This document shows positions 10,801-22,221 of a stretch of DNA of 64,000 nt, piece by piece. A model generated the notes under the pieces. It saw only the letters and a list, made by a program, of their open reading frames with translations. It was not told the DNA's origin and ran no database searches. Made by a program: the position numbers and the translations under genes. The stretch's first letter is position 1; each line of letters starts with the position of its first letter. The DNA is from Dama dama (Eukaryota > Chordata > Mammalia > Artiodactyla > Cervidae): the NCBI RefSeq assembly GCF_033118175.1, contig NC_083685.1, positions 126,290,501 through 126,354,500 of the forward strand, in the 5' to 3' direction.

Positions 10801-11069
10801 AGACTGTCAAGAGGGCTGACAGCATCCACCTCCCTTAAGAGAAGCTGAACAAGATCTGAAGAGCTGAAAATTTCCATTACGCTCAGCAGCAAGGCAGCTA
10901 GCTTCACCCTCAGTAAAAGGAGGTCTAATGGCGAGGTGGAAGCGGGACACTGGTAGGTGGGGGTCAACCTTCTGGTTCTCAGCGGTCTGGGCCGTCCTAG
11001 GGCTCTGCGTCCCTCCTGCCCTTCAGAGTTGGAGCTCAGGAAGGCAGAAATGAATGATTGGTGTCCAAG

Positions 11070-11351
11070 GAAATCAACCCTGAATATTCATTGGAAGGAC
11101 TGATGCTAAAGCTGAAGCTCCAATACTTTGGCCACCTGATGCAAAGAGCCGACTCATTGGAAAAGACCCCGAGCCTGGGAAAGATTGAAGGCAGGAGAAG
11201 GGGATGACAGAGGATCAGACGGTTAGATAGCATCACTGACTCAATGGACATGAGTTTGAGCAAGCTCCAGGAGACGCTGATGGACAGGGAAGCCTGGTGT
11301 GCTGCCGTCCATGGGGTCGCAAAGACTCAGACATGACTTAGCAACTGAACA
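11070..11351 (+). repeat. BovB 3'-end fragment
   Basis: Plus-strand BovB C-terminal/3' region from 'aaggaaatcaaccctgaata' through 'ctccaatactttggccacct' to 'atgacttagcaactgaacaa'. The translated shadow is the end of BovB ORF2, broken by indels. Confidence 0.93.
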
Positions 11352-11446
11352 ATATTTGCCAATTATTGGTGACACCAGCTGGCTGGCATCTAGGGAGCCC
11401 CAGGATTAATAGTGAGGAAGAATAGTAGGTATCAATGTGCTATTTT

Positions 11447-11678
11447 AAATATTGATTTATTTGTCGGTTGACTTATTCGGCTGCCTTGGGTCTTAGTTGC
11501 GGCATGTGGGATCCTTGTTGCATCAAGCGGAATCTTCCGATGTGGTGCTTGGACTCCTCAGTGTGGTACTTGGGCTTAGTTGCCCCGCAGTTCGTGGAAT
11601 CTTCCTGGACCAGATATAGAACCATGTCCCATGCACCAGCAGGCAGCTTCCTCACCACTGGATCACCAGGGAAGTCCT
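11447..11678 (-). repeat. CHR-1 type SINE, diverged
   Basis: Minus orientation. The plus strand shows an inverted A-rich tail, 'cttagttgcggcatgtggga', 'tacttgggcttagttgcccc' and the inverted head ending 'ccagggaagtcct'. More diverged than most CHR copies here. Confidence 0.82.
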
Positions 11679-12845
11679 CCAAGTGTCCTTTTAAAAGAAC
11701 AACGTAATTCACAGAACAGTGACTGTCATCACGTAGAAAGAGCTCTGGACCTGCGGTTGGATCAGACATGCATCTTAGCTTGTGAGCTCTGGCCAGCACC
11801 CCTGGCAGCGTTGTGTGCGCCAGCAGTAAGGGAGAGCTGGTGATGTGCTGGCATTTTCCCAGGGGCGTTGCTGGGCAGAGGTGGTGCTACCCCCGCCAGG
11901 GGACAGTACAGCAGGCTCCCTCTCAGGGAGCCCCTCCTCTCCTCTCTGGGAAGCACCAGCCTCTCTTCTGAGCGACTCCGGTGACCTTACCATTGGGTGT
12001 CATCTACAGCCGGGATGAAGAAGTTGCGGGGGAACCAGTTAGGAACCCGGTAGGAGCCACTGGGCTGCAGGGTCATGCTGGGACAGGAGGACACCCGTGG
12101 CCTCCGGAGGGCTGGCACCAGCTCCTGACTTTGCCCAGGGCATCCCAGGGGCAACCCGGGGGCTCAGGTGGGGCCGGAGGGGAGAGGGCAGCCCAATTGC
12201 CTGAAATCCAATTCACTCTCCAGCCAGGATGCCAAACGGTCCATTTGCTGGATTTACTTGCTGCCTTCAACTCTTCAGTTTTTGTTGACTGGTTTTCATT
12301 TTGTCTTTATAACGGCGTTTTAAGGAATTGACCTGCAGCCCATAAGAGGTTCTTGAGGATGTCAGGCCCAGAGACTCACTTGGGCTATTTCACGTAATGG
12401 TGTTTATGGATGGACACAGCAATAGGAAAGCAGAGACCCCGCAGGGCCCAGGAACAGCCAGACTGTCAGACGTCACAGAAAGAAGTGGAGGAGAAACAGA
12501 TCCTGCGTGGTGGGGGCTCGGAGGGGGGTCCTTCCAGGTTGTGGCAGCTCCGGGAGCCGGGTGTCCTCACCTCTCAATGGCTGGGATGCTCCTGGTCCCT
12601 ACTAAAGAGTGAACCTGCCCATCCACAGCAGATCAGCAGGCTGCACGCAGGGACAGAAATCCTCTCTCCTCCCCAGAGTTTGTCCCCAGCGCCCCGCACA
12701 TGGTGGGTGCTTAAGGATGCTGGGTGAAGGCGAGAATAAACAAGGAAGTGGTTTGCGCAGCTGGACAGGAAATTTTAAAAAAGATGCTACAATTTATTTT
12801 AAAAAGTTATGCTATTATACTTATGGTTATTTTGTTTATTTCCAT
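11679..12845. other. Single-copy stretch
   Basis: Unique GC-rich DNA. 'gagctctggacctgcggttgg' near 11,740 is MIR-like and 'catggtgggtgcttaaggat' near 12,700 is L2-like, both too short to call. No exon was recognised. Confidence 0.4.
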
Positions 12846-12957
12846 TTTTTTGTCCATGCCTCAAGGCGTGTGGGATCTTAGTTCCCTGATCAGGGACCAA
12901 GGCAACCCCTGCATTGGAAGTGTGGAGTCTTAACCTCTGCATCACCAGGGAAGTCCT
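12846..12957 (-). repeat. CHR-2 type SINE
   Basis: The plus strand reads 'tttttgtccatgcctcaagg', 'gatcttagttccctgatcag', then the inverted head 'gtcttaacctctgcatcacc' ending 'agggaagtcctt'. Confidence 0.88.
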
Positions 12958-13720
12958 TGAACTGGAATTTAAGGCTTAGCGTCCTCTCACTTCAGGTAGC
13001 TCCCTGCCCAGCGAATCTGCACCAGCCCAGCCGGGGCTGGACTTCCTCACTGCCCAAGGGTTTTGCTGCCCGGACCTGGGAGAGAGTTCTAGCACAGACA
13101 CTTCCGCAGGGAGGAAAGGCAGGAGGAGGGATGGCACGCAGTGACCTGGGGCCAAGCCCGAGGCGGGCGGGGGTCATGGCCTTTGGGGGCTGTGCCCAGC
13201 CTTCCCGGGGCCTCTGTCTGCGGCCGGCCCTCCTGCCTGCACCCTCTCCTTCCTCCTGCCCTGCTTCTCCCGTCTCTTGACCACGTCTCTCCCCCTCTGC
13301 AAGGACAGAGGGCCAGAGGAGGCCCCGCCACAGGCAGCCCTGAGGCTCCGGAGAGGGCGGGGCCGTGGGGGTGGGAGGGGCTCGCGCAGGCTCGGCTCCG
13401 CCTCCCGGGTGAGATGCTCCCTCCGCAGGGCCTGACACACCCCGTGTGGAAGTCCTGTTATCTCCCCCATTTCCCTGATAGGAAAATGAGACACGGGGTG
13501 GTGAGTGAGCAGTCAGACTCAAGCTCCTGTTTGACCAAATGTTCCCACTTGCAACCCACTCTTATTCTTTGCTGGGGAGCCAAGCGGTTGCCTCTGACCT
13601 TCTCAGTGGTGGGCCCAGGGACGGGGAACTTGGATCGCTGGCCTCCTACTCAGGTTCTGGAGAGAATTTGTACTCTTTCTTTTCCCAGATGGACTGTTTC
13701 CCTGATGGCAGATATAGTTT
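12958..13720. other. GC-rich single-copy stretch
   Basis: CpG density rises modestly at about 13,130-13,420 (gcgggcgg, gcggccggccc, cgcgcaggctcggctccgcc). This is below what I would call a clear CpG island. Near 13,455-13,500 'cctgttatctcccccatttc' is MIR/L2-like. No exon was recognised. Confidence 0.4.
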
Positions 13721-13722
13721 GA

Positions 13723-13796
13723 TTTTTTTTTTTTTTTAATATTTTTTAGTGTCAATACTTTTTTTTTTACGGATTTTTTTTTTTTTTTTTTTTTTC
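13723..13796. repeat. T-rich homopolymer tracts
   Basis: Runs of T at 13,723-13,738, 13,760-13,769 and 13,776-13,796 are separated by short A/T-rich spacers, just upstream of a SINE insertion. Confidence 0.9.
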
Positions 13797-13819
13797 CATT
13801 TGGAGGATATTTGCTTTAC

Positions 13820-14005
13820 CGGCTTCCCTGATGGCTCAGTCGGTAAAGAATCCGCCTGCAAGGCAGGAGCCCTGGGTTCGATCCCCGGGTTGGTAGGATC
13901 CCCTGGAAGAGGGCATGGCAACCCACTCTTTCTTGCCTGGAGAATCCCCAGGGACAGAGGAGCCTGGTGGGCTGCACTTCACAGGGTCGCAAAGAGTCAG
14001 ACAGC
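13820..14005 (+). repeat. Bov-tA SINE with target duplication
   Basis: Plus-strand Bov-tA: head 'ggcttccctgatggctcagt', B-box 'gggttcgatcccc', core 'cagaggagcctggtgggctg'. It is flanked by ATTTGCTTTA at 13,809-13,818 and ATTTGCTTTT at 14,006-14,015. Confidence 0.94.
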
Positions 14006-14151
14006 ATTTGCTTTTCAATATTGATTTTTCTAGGAGCAGAAGCAGCCTTTGTTGACTGCTGGGCACCCATGTCATTTGGCCCCTTGTTGTCCCTTCCTTT
14101 TATCACTCAGTCTTGCCCTATTACTGTTTAGCATTAAAAAAAAAATATTAT

Positions 14152-14447
14152 TGCTGTTATTCAGTTGCTAAGTTCTGTTCAACTCTTTGTGACCCCAGGG
14201 ACCACAGCACGCCAGGCTTCTCTGTCCTTCACCATCTCCCAGAGTTTGCTCAAACTCATGTGCATTGAGTCGGTGATGCCCTCCAGCCATCTTGTCCTCT
14301 GTCGTCCCGTTCTCCTGCCCTCAATCTTCCCCAGCATCAGGGCCTTTTCCAGTGAGCTGGCTCTTCGCATCAGGTGGCCGAAGTATTGGAGCTTCAGCTT
14401 CAGCATCAGTCCTTCCAATGAATATTCAGGGTTGACTTCCTTTATTA
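14152..14447 (-). repeat. BovB 3'-end fragment
   Basis: Reverse-oriented BovB. The plus strand runs from the inverted tail 'gttattcagttgctaagttc' through 'tctcccagagtttgctcaaa' to 'aatattcagggttgacttcc'. Confidence 0.93.
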
Positions 14448-14458
14448 CTTTTTAAAGT

Positions 14459-14646
14459 TTTTTTTTTTTTTTTTTTGATGTGGACCATTTTTAAAAGGTC
14501 TTTGTTGAATTAGTTACAGTATTGCTTCTACTTTCTGTTTTTTGGCTGTGAGGCATGTGGGAGCTTAGCTCCCTGACTGGAGATCAAACCCACACCCCCT
14601 GCATTGGAAGGCAAAGTCTTAACCACTGGACCACCAGGGAAGTCCC
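14459..14646 (-). repeat. CHR-2 type SINE with extended tail
   Basis: Long T-run, then 'tttttaaaaggtctttgttg', 'acagtattgcttctactttc' and the inverted head ending 'accagggaagtccc'. The extended tail is shared with the copies at 32,036 and 63,167, which marks one subfamily. Confidence 0.9.
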
Positions 14647-15234
14647 ACAGTTCAACTTTATTCTTCTGTGCATAAAACTGGCTGCCTCCCTTCTGGGTCC
14701 TTCCCCTGCTTTTCAGGGTTAATCAGATTCACATCTTCCTGGCCCCGTGGGCTCCAGGGCAACTTGCCCACATTCTTCTGCAAGGCTTCCCTGAATCCCA
14801 GGAAGGGGACGGGCGTGGGCAGTCACGGCCCAGTTACTCCCAGAGACCCTGCCTCCTTCCTGCCAAGGCCAAGCCCCTGGAGCTGCCTGGGCACATGCAC
14901 GATGCCAGGCTTATTTAGAAAAGTACCAACAGGGCACTCCGTCCCTAATCCCAGACACCCACCCTGGGGGATGCCGGTCTTTGATTTTGTGTTTGTTTTT
15001 ACAACGGGTTTTCAGTTCTTCTCTCGGGAGACAGAGATGCCCTTGCCCCTTAGGAAGCTGGCACTCCTTGAGTCCTGATGCCCTCCCCACTAGGCATCAG
15101 ATAATGGGAAATCATTTCTGGTGGGAGGAAGCAGCGAGGGGCCTTCTGTGCACCGGAGTTGTTGCCTCATAACTGCAACAAAAGGGAATGTAGGACAACA
15201 GCCCTTCTGGTTCACTGCTCCTGGTGCTGAGAGC
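14647..15234. other. Single-copy stretch
   Basis: No repeat or exon recognised. Confidence 0.45.
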
Positions 15235-15480
15235 AGCACCCGCCAGAAAAATACTTGCTAATGGCCTCCTCCCAATCTCCTTCTAGATAATGATAAATAA
15301 TGTGTATTTTTAGTTTGGAATTGAATTTCATCTCTCCATCTCTGGTGTGTTTTCAGGTGGTTTTTTTTTCCTTCTCCCCTGGGGTCTAAAAACTAGACAT
15401 TTGTGCGTTTACCCAGTGCATTTATTCGCTGCCAGAAATTGACATATGGACTCATTAATTCCTCCACACTCGTTCTCAAC
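15235..15480. promoter_or_regulatory. Candidate conserved non-coding element
   Basis: Repeat-free, AT-rich island. Homeodomain-like cores occur in 'acttgctaatggcctcctcc', 'agataatgataaataatgtg', 'tttggaattgaatttcatct' and 'gactcattaattcctcc'. Conservation is inferred from composition. Confidence 0.38.
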
Positions 15481-15630
15481 CCTAAACACTCACTTGGCTG
15501 AACCAGGAGGGGAGCTGTGTCCAAGACGGCTCTTCTGAAGGAATTATGTAGACACGGGAATAGGCGTGTCCTGGAGACAGGGGACTGGCCCCTATCACTG
15601 ACTGATGGTTTCTACACTTAAACATGCCTT

Positions 15631-15898
15631 CAGGGCTTCCCTGGTGGTCCAGTGGTTAAGAATTCACCTTGCAATGCAGGGGACACTGGTTTGATCCCTG
15701 GTCCAGGAAGATCTCACGTACCAAGGGGCAACTGAGCCCCTGGGCCACAAATATTGAAACCTGGGCGCCCTAGAGCCCATGCTCTTCAACAAGAGAGTAG
15801 ACCCCCACTCGCTGCAACTAGAAAAAGCCTGTTCACAACAACGAAGACCCAGCACAACCAGAAATAAAAACAAATATATAAATTTTAAAAAAGAAAAA
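15631..15898 (+). repeat. CHR-1 type SINE with target duplication
   Basis: Plus strand: head 'cttccctggtggtccagtgg', body 'caacaagagagtagaccccc' and 'caacgaagacccagcacaac', A-rich tail. CATGCCTT flanks both ends (15,623-15,630 and 15,900-15,907), so it landed at the edge of the MER5 cluster. Confidence 0.9.
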
Positions 15899-15900
15899 GC

Positions 15901-16028
15901 ATGCCTTTGGGCCCCACCCCCAGAGTTTCTGATTTAGTAGATCTGGGATGAGACCCAAGCATCTCTAACAAGTTCCCAGGTGACACTGTTGTTGTGGTCT
16001 TGGGTTCCACACTTTGAGAACCACTGGC
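15901..16028. repeat. MER5-type hAT element
   Basis: 'gccccacccccagagtttct' near the left and 'ccacactttgagaaccactg' at the right terminus match MER5, a non-autonomous hAT-Charlie DNA transposon with the terminal phrase 'gagaaccactg'. Confidence 0.7.
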
Positions 16029-16034
16029 CTAAAT

Positions 16035-16190
16035 CCTTGCTCCTCAAAGTGTGGGCCTGGGACCAGTAGTATTAGCATCGCCTGGGAGTTTGTTAGAGAT
16101 TCGGACTCTTGGGCCTCACCTCGGGTCTAATCAAAATGTGCCTTTTAACAGGATGATTGGAATGTATGTTACAGTTTGAGAAGCACTGGC
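16035..16190. repeat. MER5-type hAT element, second copy
   Basis: The terminal inverted sequence 'gctcctcaaagtgtgggcct' at the left is mirrored by 'cagtttgagaagcactgg' at the right, with the internal phrase 'agtattagcatcgcctggga'. It appears complete between its ends. Confidence 0.7.
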
Positions 16191-16234
16191 CTAGATGATT
16201 TCTCAAGGCTCTTTGCAGCTCAGCGGCCTCTATC

Positions 16235-16400
16235 TTGGCTGTACATTACATTTACCCGGGGAGATTTTAAACCATCGTAAGCCCAGGCTGTGCCCCAGAC
16301 CAATTAAAATAGCATCTCTGGGGGTGGGGCCTGGGCATCTGTGTTTTGTAAAAGCTCCCCAAGTGATCCCAGGGTGCAGCCCCATCTGAGAACCACTGTT
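16235..16400. repeat. MER5A-like element, third copy
   Basis: 'cagaccaattaaaatagcat', 'ctgggggtggggcctgggca' and 'gcagccccatctgagaacca' are MER5A phrases in the expected order, ending 'gagaaccactg'. Confidence 0.72.
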
Positions 16401-17151
16401 CCAGCTGGAAGGATGAAATCAGCAAAATGTCTCATGCAGCCTTGACCTTGAATGGAGAAGGAGACATTTGTTCTTCCCTCCATGGTCACTCACCCATATC
16501 GGCTTTATTTTTTTCCAGCCTGGAGAGAGCTCAGCTTTGGTTGCTCTAGGGTCGTCCATCTTCCCGGCATGCCTCCCATGGACCTCAGCCTTGCCTCCCC
16601 TCTCTCATTTCTGCCTCGCTGGCTAGGTGAACCGCAGGAGATGAGACGGGGGCCTGCGGGCTGCTGGCTGAGCCAAGAACCTCATCTTCAGAAAAGAGAT
16701 GAAGACCCAGATCCTGGCACCTGGCTTCCCCAGCCCAGCTGGGATGCAGCCCAACGGGAACGTGTGTTCAGGTAGCAGATGGGCAAGGAGCTGATGCTGA
16801 TGCAGCTTGAGCATCCTTCTGAGAGTCTCTCAATCCCCAGTGGTGGAGTGGCTGGAGATGGGGCATAAGTGGCCCTGACTGTATTTTGTGGCCTGGTGCT
16901 CCTGATTTAGAGGCCACCTGTCCTCTAGCCTGGCTACTTCTTCTCCCCTGTCCATCCCTTTCCCCAGCCATCACCTCCCCTGCTGGGTTGGCCCAGGGGG
17001 CTCCTCTCTGACCCTTTGAAGCAGGGAGGTCAAAGGGAGACGCTGCTCTGACCTCTTTGGCTAAAGGCTTCCTTCTGTATCCTGAGATGGATTTTGGGGA
17101 AGGCCTTGGCAGTCCCAGATTCCCTGGGTCCTAGGCCCATGGGTGCCCATC
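16401..17151. other. Single-copy stretch
   Basis: No exon or repeat recognised. It separates the third and fourth MER5 fragments. Confidence 0.45.
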
Positions 17152-17228
17152 AGGGTTCTCAGATGGGGCTGCACCCTGGAATCACCTGGGGAACTTTTAC
17201 AAAATAAGATGCCCAGGCCCCGCCCTCT
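17152..17228. repeat. MER5A terminal fragment, inverted to the third copy
   Basis: 'gggttctcagatggggctgc' then 'ctggaatcacctggggaact' then 'gatgcccaggccccgccc' is a MER5A end, read in the opposite direction to the copy at 16,235-16,400. Confidence 0.65.
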
Positions 17229-19278
17229 CTTCTCAGTCCTGTTGCAGCATCTGAAACATACTCCCAGCTTTCCCTGAAAGCTACAGGTATGAATGAGCAT
17301 GGGGGAGTTTTGTGCCTCTGAGCGGCCATGAGCGTGGAAAACTTTGGGTCCAAAGGAGCGGTTCGAGTGTGTGTGCACGTGTGTTGTGAGTTCAAGGGCC
17401 TCCTCCAGGCCTGAGAGCGTGTGCAGGGGACGTGATCTGCGTGGCCTGGCCCATGTGAATCCCCCAACAAGAGGAGGACTCAACTGTGGATGTAGACATT
17501 GGCTGAAATCCTCACAGGAGGGAGTGGATGTTGGAACCAGGGTTATTTTCCATTCCTCAGGTTTGGGATCCGGTGACACCACACGCACCCCTACCCCCGG
17601 AATGGACCTGGAGAGGTTGCTGTACCCCGAGGATGGGTTGAGTGACGGGTCAGTGAAGAGACAGGGGGCTGGACCTTATGACCTGTTGAGCCCTCGCTCA
17701 CAGAGAGGGCCCCGTCCGTGTCCTGGGGCCTCCTGTGTTCCAGCACTGGACTCTCTCATTTCCCAGGGGCATCCCAGCCGGAGCCACGAAGAAGGAAGCT
17801 TTGCTGACTTCCGTGGCCTTGATTCCTCACCCTCCCCACTTTGGAGGAACGTCCGCTCTGCTCTGTCGTCTCTGCCACTGAGAGCCAGCCTTCAACATGA
17901 CCTGCTTCTTCCCGGCTGCAGTCGGCGTTCGCGAGGCCCAGAAGTGATGGGCTCCACTTCGCCTCTCCCTGACGGCCCCCCAGATGGAGTGATGCACCCC
18001 ACGCCCCTCCCTCAGGGCCCCAGGGAGGGGGGCACCCTCTCCTCCCTCTCCCACCAGGGCCCCTGCACTTCCCTGGGTGCCAGCAAAGCCCATGCTGGCT
18101 GGCTGGCTGGATGGACTTCTTGAGGAGCGTATTTATTTTAAGAGGCATTTCACCTTGGGTTTTGATGTGCTTGGCTTATTACCCATAAATATCAACTAAC
18201 AGAAGAGGGGTGGCCTCCTGGGAGGAGAAGTGGGTATTTTGGAGGGAGACCAAGAGCTGACATAGTCCCGGCGGAGACATGGGAACAGGTCACATAATTG
18301 GCCAGTGTTGTGACCCCCTACTGTGTGCAGGGGTGTGGTACACACAGCTGGTGCCCTTGAGGATGCGGGTCTGGCTGAGCAGACAGGGTACCACGGGGCA
18401 GATGAGGGTGTGCACAGGGGATGTGAAGGACTGGAGTTTGCAGGAGACCTCCTTAAGCGGCAACTGGAGAGAAGGTTTTGTTGAGTGAATAGAGAGGAAG
18501 GGTGTGAGGGGTCAGTGTGGGCAAAGACCCAGGGGTCTGCCTGAGAGTGAGGGTGGCGAGGACCCTGCAGGGGGCTTGGGCTGGATGAAGAGCTGGGCGG
18601 AGGGAGAAAACGCCACGATGCAGAGGGCCTTGGTGTCTGGGTTTCCCAGGCCTCCCCCACCCGGGTAAGGGACAGAGTCAGGGTGGGTGTGAAGACCCAT
18701 GGCTCAGATCTGACACTGCAACACAGACACCTCAGCCTGTTCTTGCTCATCACGGGGTGCGGCTCTTGCCCGCCGGCAGAGATCACCTGCTCCTCTCTCT
18801 CCCCCGTTGCGACCCTGGAAATGGCAATTTCCCCCAGAAGCTTGGAAACAGGACAGAATCTTAGCCACGGGGACAGACAGGCAGGCTAAGGTGATCCTGC
18901 CTGCAGGGCGTGGCGAGAACACTCTCTGAGTCCTTCCCAGACAGGATCAGGCCCCAGCCGGGTGCTCCTGTGCCCCTTGCGGAGCCTGGGGACGCTCTCA
19001 GGGAGCCTGAGAGTTGGGTGAGTGTGAAAGTGTCTGTGTTTGAGAGTACGTGTGGGTATGTGTCTGTACGTGTACGGGGAAGACCTTGAGCCGCCTTTCT
19101 CTAGCCCTGAGAATCTCCCTGGGTCCCAACCCCTGACGGTACCCCCTGGATTGACCCTTCCGTATATTTAAGGCAGAACCACCAGCCAGTGCGTCCACTA
19201 GGCCTTCTGGTGGGAAGACCACCCTGACCATCAGCCTCCGGGGACTTTCCCTCCTCTTTGCTTCAAGCTTTTCCTCTA
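17229..19278. other. Long single-copy stretch
   Basis: GC-rich. It carries the longest open frame of the window (17,344-18,123, plus, 259 codons), but that frame is low-complexity Pro/Ser/Gly-rich, matches no family I know and overlaps open frames on the other strand. A GT-rich patch lies at 19,018-19,078. No gene is supported. Confidence 0.45.
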
Positions 19279-19593
19279 TCCGGCTTCCCTTGTGGCTCAG
19301 CTGGTAAAGAATCTGCCTGTAACGCAGGAGACCCTGGTTTGATTTCTGGATTGGGAAGATACCCTGGAGAAGGGGTAGGCTACCCACTCCAGTATTCCTG
19401 GGCTTCCTTTGTGGCTCAGCTGGTAAAGAATCCGTCTGCAATGCAGGAGACCTGGGTTGGATCCCTGGGTAGGGAAGATCCCCTGGAGAAGGGAAAGGCT
19501 ACCCCACTCCAGTGTTCTGGCCTGGAGAATCCCATGGACTGTATAGTCCTTGGGGTCGCAAAGAGTCGGACATGACTGAGCGACTTTCACTTT
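19279..19593 (+). repeat. Dimeric-head Bov-tA SINE
   Basis: Two tRNA-derived heads in tandem: the first at 19,281-19,398 stops at 'cactccagtattcctg'; the second starts 'ggcttcctttgtggctcagc' and continues into a full Bov-A core ending 'gactgagcgactttcacttt'. This duplicated-head arrangement is a known Bov-tA form. Confidence 0.9.
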
Positions 19594-20175
19594 CTCCTCT
19601 ATCTCCCTCCCAACCCCCAATTCTTCATACCTTCCCCCACCCACCCAGAGATAAACTCAGACCTGCTACAGTCTCTCTATTAATGCACCTCACTGCTCTT
19701 GAACCCCTGTGGACAGTCACATGACCCATGTCTGACCAATCAGAGACTGCCACCCCTGGGCAAATGTGATTGGTCCAAGCCACGACCAATCAAAATCCTT
19801 CTTTGGAACTGGTCCAGGGATCCAGAGCAAAGGCAACGTTTCTTGCTCAGGACACTCTGGTGAGAAGTCATAAATGTGCCCTGTATGGTGGCTGTCTTCA
19901 GTGCCTTGTTGGAGAGAGCCCACCTGCCGCTGAGATAGCAAAGATGGAAATCCAGTGGAGGTTGGTGGGAGAAGAGAGAGATGCAGGCAAAGATGGAGAT
20001 ACAGGTGTAGACGGTCATATTGGTCCTGACCTCCCGGCTCCTGCAGTCTTTCCTTTCATTCTGCGAGCTATCTTGGAATCCTCTGAGCTACGAGAGCCAA
20101 ACAACTCCCCTTTTGCTGAAACGAGTCAAATTCAGTTTCTGCCACTTGCCATCTGCGAGGTCCTATTCTCTTGAA
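19594..20175. other. Probably old repeat; three CCAAT boxes
   Basis: CCAAT motifs at 19,736-19,740 and 19,786-19,790 and an inverted one (ATTGG) at 19,769-19,773. Phrases such as 'gctgaaacgagtcaaattca' suggest an ancient interspersed repeat of uncertain family, so the CCAAT boxes should not be read as a promoter. Confidence 0.35.
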
Positions 20176-21454
20176 CGGGGCGGGGCGGGGACTGTGGTAC
20201 ACACTCCTGGTCTCCCAGGCTCTCCTCCTGCAAAACTGAAGTCAAATGTCCTCTTTCAAACCTCTCTTTCCTTTGCCCCTCCCCTACTCTGGTTGCAGAT
20301 ATGGTACATAGGCTTTGTCTTTCTCCCTGTTACAGAAACACAGTAGCGTGTTTCGAGAAGCCTGGGTATGAAAAAGGTTGAGGAGCCTTGGGTGAAGACA
20401 TCCTCAGGTTATCTAGGTCATTCTGACATTTAGCATCAAGAGGGCAGGACAGAAAGACAGAAGAGCGTGGCATTTGGACTACCTGACTCTGCTTTTCCTG
20501 ATGCAATAGCCCTTTCCTCCACCTCCTCTCATGTTTATATCTACTTCTATGAACATTATTCATAGGTTTGGCTGGTTTACCACCTTTATTATTTTTTTCA
20601 AAAAGGAAATATCTGGGATTTTTTTCTTCTTTATAAAAGTAATTCACGGTTGTGATGCTATGGTAAAATGAAACCGAGGCAGTGGAAAACTCCCTGACTT
20701 TAGTGACAGCCCTTAATCAGTTCCTAGGCAGCCCATCTTGGTCTCTAGCACGAATTTTGTTCTTCACACAAGTCCTCCCAGCAGCCCTGCGGTCATCTCT
20801 TCCCTTCTGGCCGCTCAGCGCCTCCAGCCTGCGTGGCCTCTTTTGTCCCCAGACCACGTTGTAGAAGAGGAGAAACTTGGCAGAAAAAGGGCAGCACATC
20901 TAACCTTCTATCCAGTGCAGCAATCTTGGCCATGGCAACAGACATATGGTGATCTACTGAGGCGTGCACGCTGCCGACATGGGACGCTCCCTCACTGCCT
21001 TCTGGGGCAGCCCTTCCACTACGGGGGCAGCTGTAATTGTTGGAAAGTTCTTCCCTTTGTTTAGCTAAAATCTGCCCCCTGGATGCCCTTGGTTGAAGGC
21101 CTGCCCTCTGGAGCGCTGCAAAGTCAATCTGTTCCTCTTCCACATGACAGCTTTCACACCGTCAAGACAGTTAGCCTGTCCCTCGCGGACTCGCTCTTTC
21201 TCTGGTGAAACACCCTGATTTCTGAAAAACACATCGGAGGAAGGGCAGCCTGAGAGCTCTCGCTGACTTGGTTTTCTGCTGTTCGTGCCCTGTGTTGTCC
21301 TTCTTACAGTCTGGTCCCCAGCCAGAGGCAAATTCCCCAGAGACGTTTGACCCCAGTCACGTGCCGGGAGGAGATGGTGATGCCACGTTGCAAGTCGGGC
21401 ACAGTGTGCACATGGGGAGGGCCAGGGGCCTTACACAGAAGCCTGGGCCCGTCC
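20176..21454. other. Single-copy stretch
   Basis: A GC box-like 'cggggcggggcggggac' lies at 20,177-20,191. 20,500-20,660 is AT-rich with no identified family. No exon was recognised. Confidence 0.4.
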
Positions 21455-21562
21455 CCAGAGATCCCGGGTCAGTAAGTGTGGGACTAGACCCAGGAATCTG
21501 TGTCTTTATGAAGAGCTCCACAGCTGGTCCTGTTGAAGAGCCATTTTTCTGTAGGAAAATAG
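21455..21562. repeat. MER5-like fragment
   Basis: 'gacccaggaatctgtgtctt' and 'atgaagagctccacagctgg' are in MER5 order with a diverged end. Confidence 0.42.
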
Positions 21563-22221
21563 AGAAGTGTTGGTAGGGTGGGTGGGCACGATGCTGTGAA
21601 GCCAGCGTATTAGTAGGACTCATTTGTTTGCCAGAGCTAGAAACCTCACTTAATCAGCTTAGGCAAATAGGGAATGTATTGGCCCAGGAGCTGTGGGAGA
21701 GTCTGAGATGGCTGTGGGAACCAGGTCTCCGGGAACCGGATGGAGGACTCGGAACTCTCGTCCCTCCTGACTTTCATCTTTTGCTTGGCTTCTGGTGAAG
21801 GGTCTGTCTATGCAGTGGAGAGCACAGTCATGAGTTTGGGCTTCTCATCTCGACCATTATGAGGCCAGATGTGCGTGATTTTAGCCTGGCTGCGTTGTGC
21901 TCGGCTCCGTAAGAAATGGAGTGCCCCATACCTCATCATTCTTCTTCATCCACTAGTCTGTCTGCCCATCCATCCATTGGCTCCTTCACACTTTCAGCCA
22001 GGCAGACAGGCAGGGGGCCCTGGGTGAGCCCAGAGAGGTGCTCTGTGGGTGTTCTGTGGGTGTTCTCTTTCCACTCTCCAGGTCAGCAGGTTACAATCCC
22101 CACCCCAGTGTGGATGTGGCTGCTCCACTTCTCTGCACATGTTCCCCAGTTTAAAGCTGGAAGCTGGTGTCGTGCAAAAATCGGAAACTGCACCAGACGT
22201 TTTATTGATTGATTTATTTTG
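21563..22221. other. Mixed; possible old repeat at 21,610-21,850
   Basis: 'aatcagcttaggcaaatagg' then 'gaatgtattggcccaggagc' resembles a widespread old mammalian repeat that I cannot name. The rest looks single-copy. Confidence 0.35.

Noticed and set aside
12992..13522. 176-codon minus frame in GC-rich DNA, possible first exon in a CpG island
   Set aside because: CpG density is only moderately raised, there is no initiator/TATA context or donor site that I can defend, and several frames are open at once.
13820..14005. tRNA-like A and B boxes here and in every Bov-tA and CHR copy
   Set aside because: These are SINE heads derived from tRNA. They lack a complete cloverleaf and carry SINE bodies, so they are not tRNA genes.
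17344..18123. Longest open frame (259 codons, plus)
   Set aside because: Low-complexity Pro/Ser/Gly/Arg composition, no domain, no splice or promoter context, and overlapping open frames on the minus strand. It is expected by chance in GC-rich DNA.
19736..19795. Three CCAAT boxes within 55 bp as a promoter
   Set aside because: The surrounding phrases look like an old interspersed repeat, and no TATA, CpG island or exon follows.
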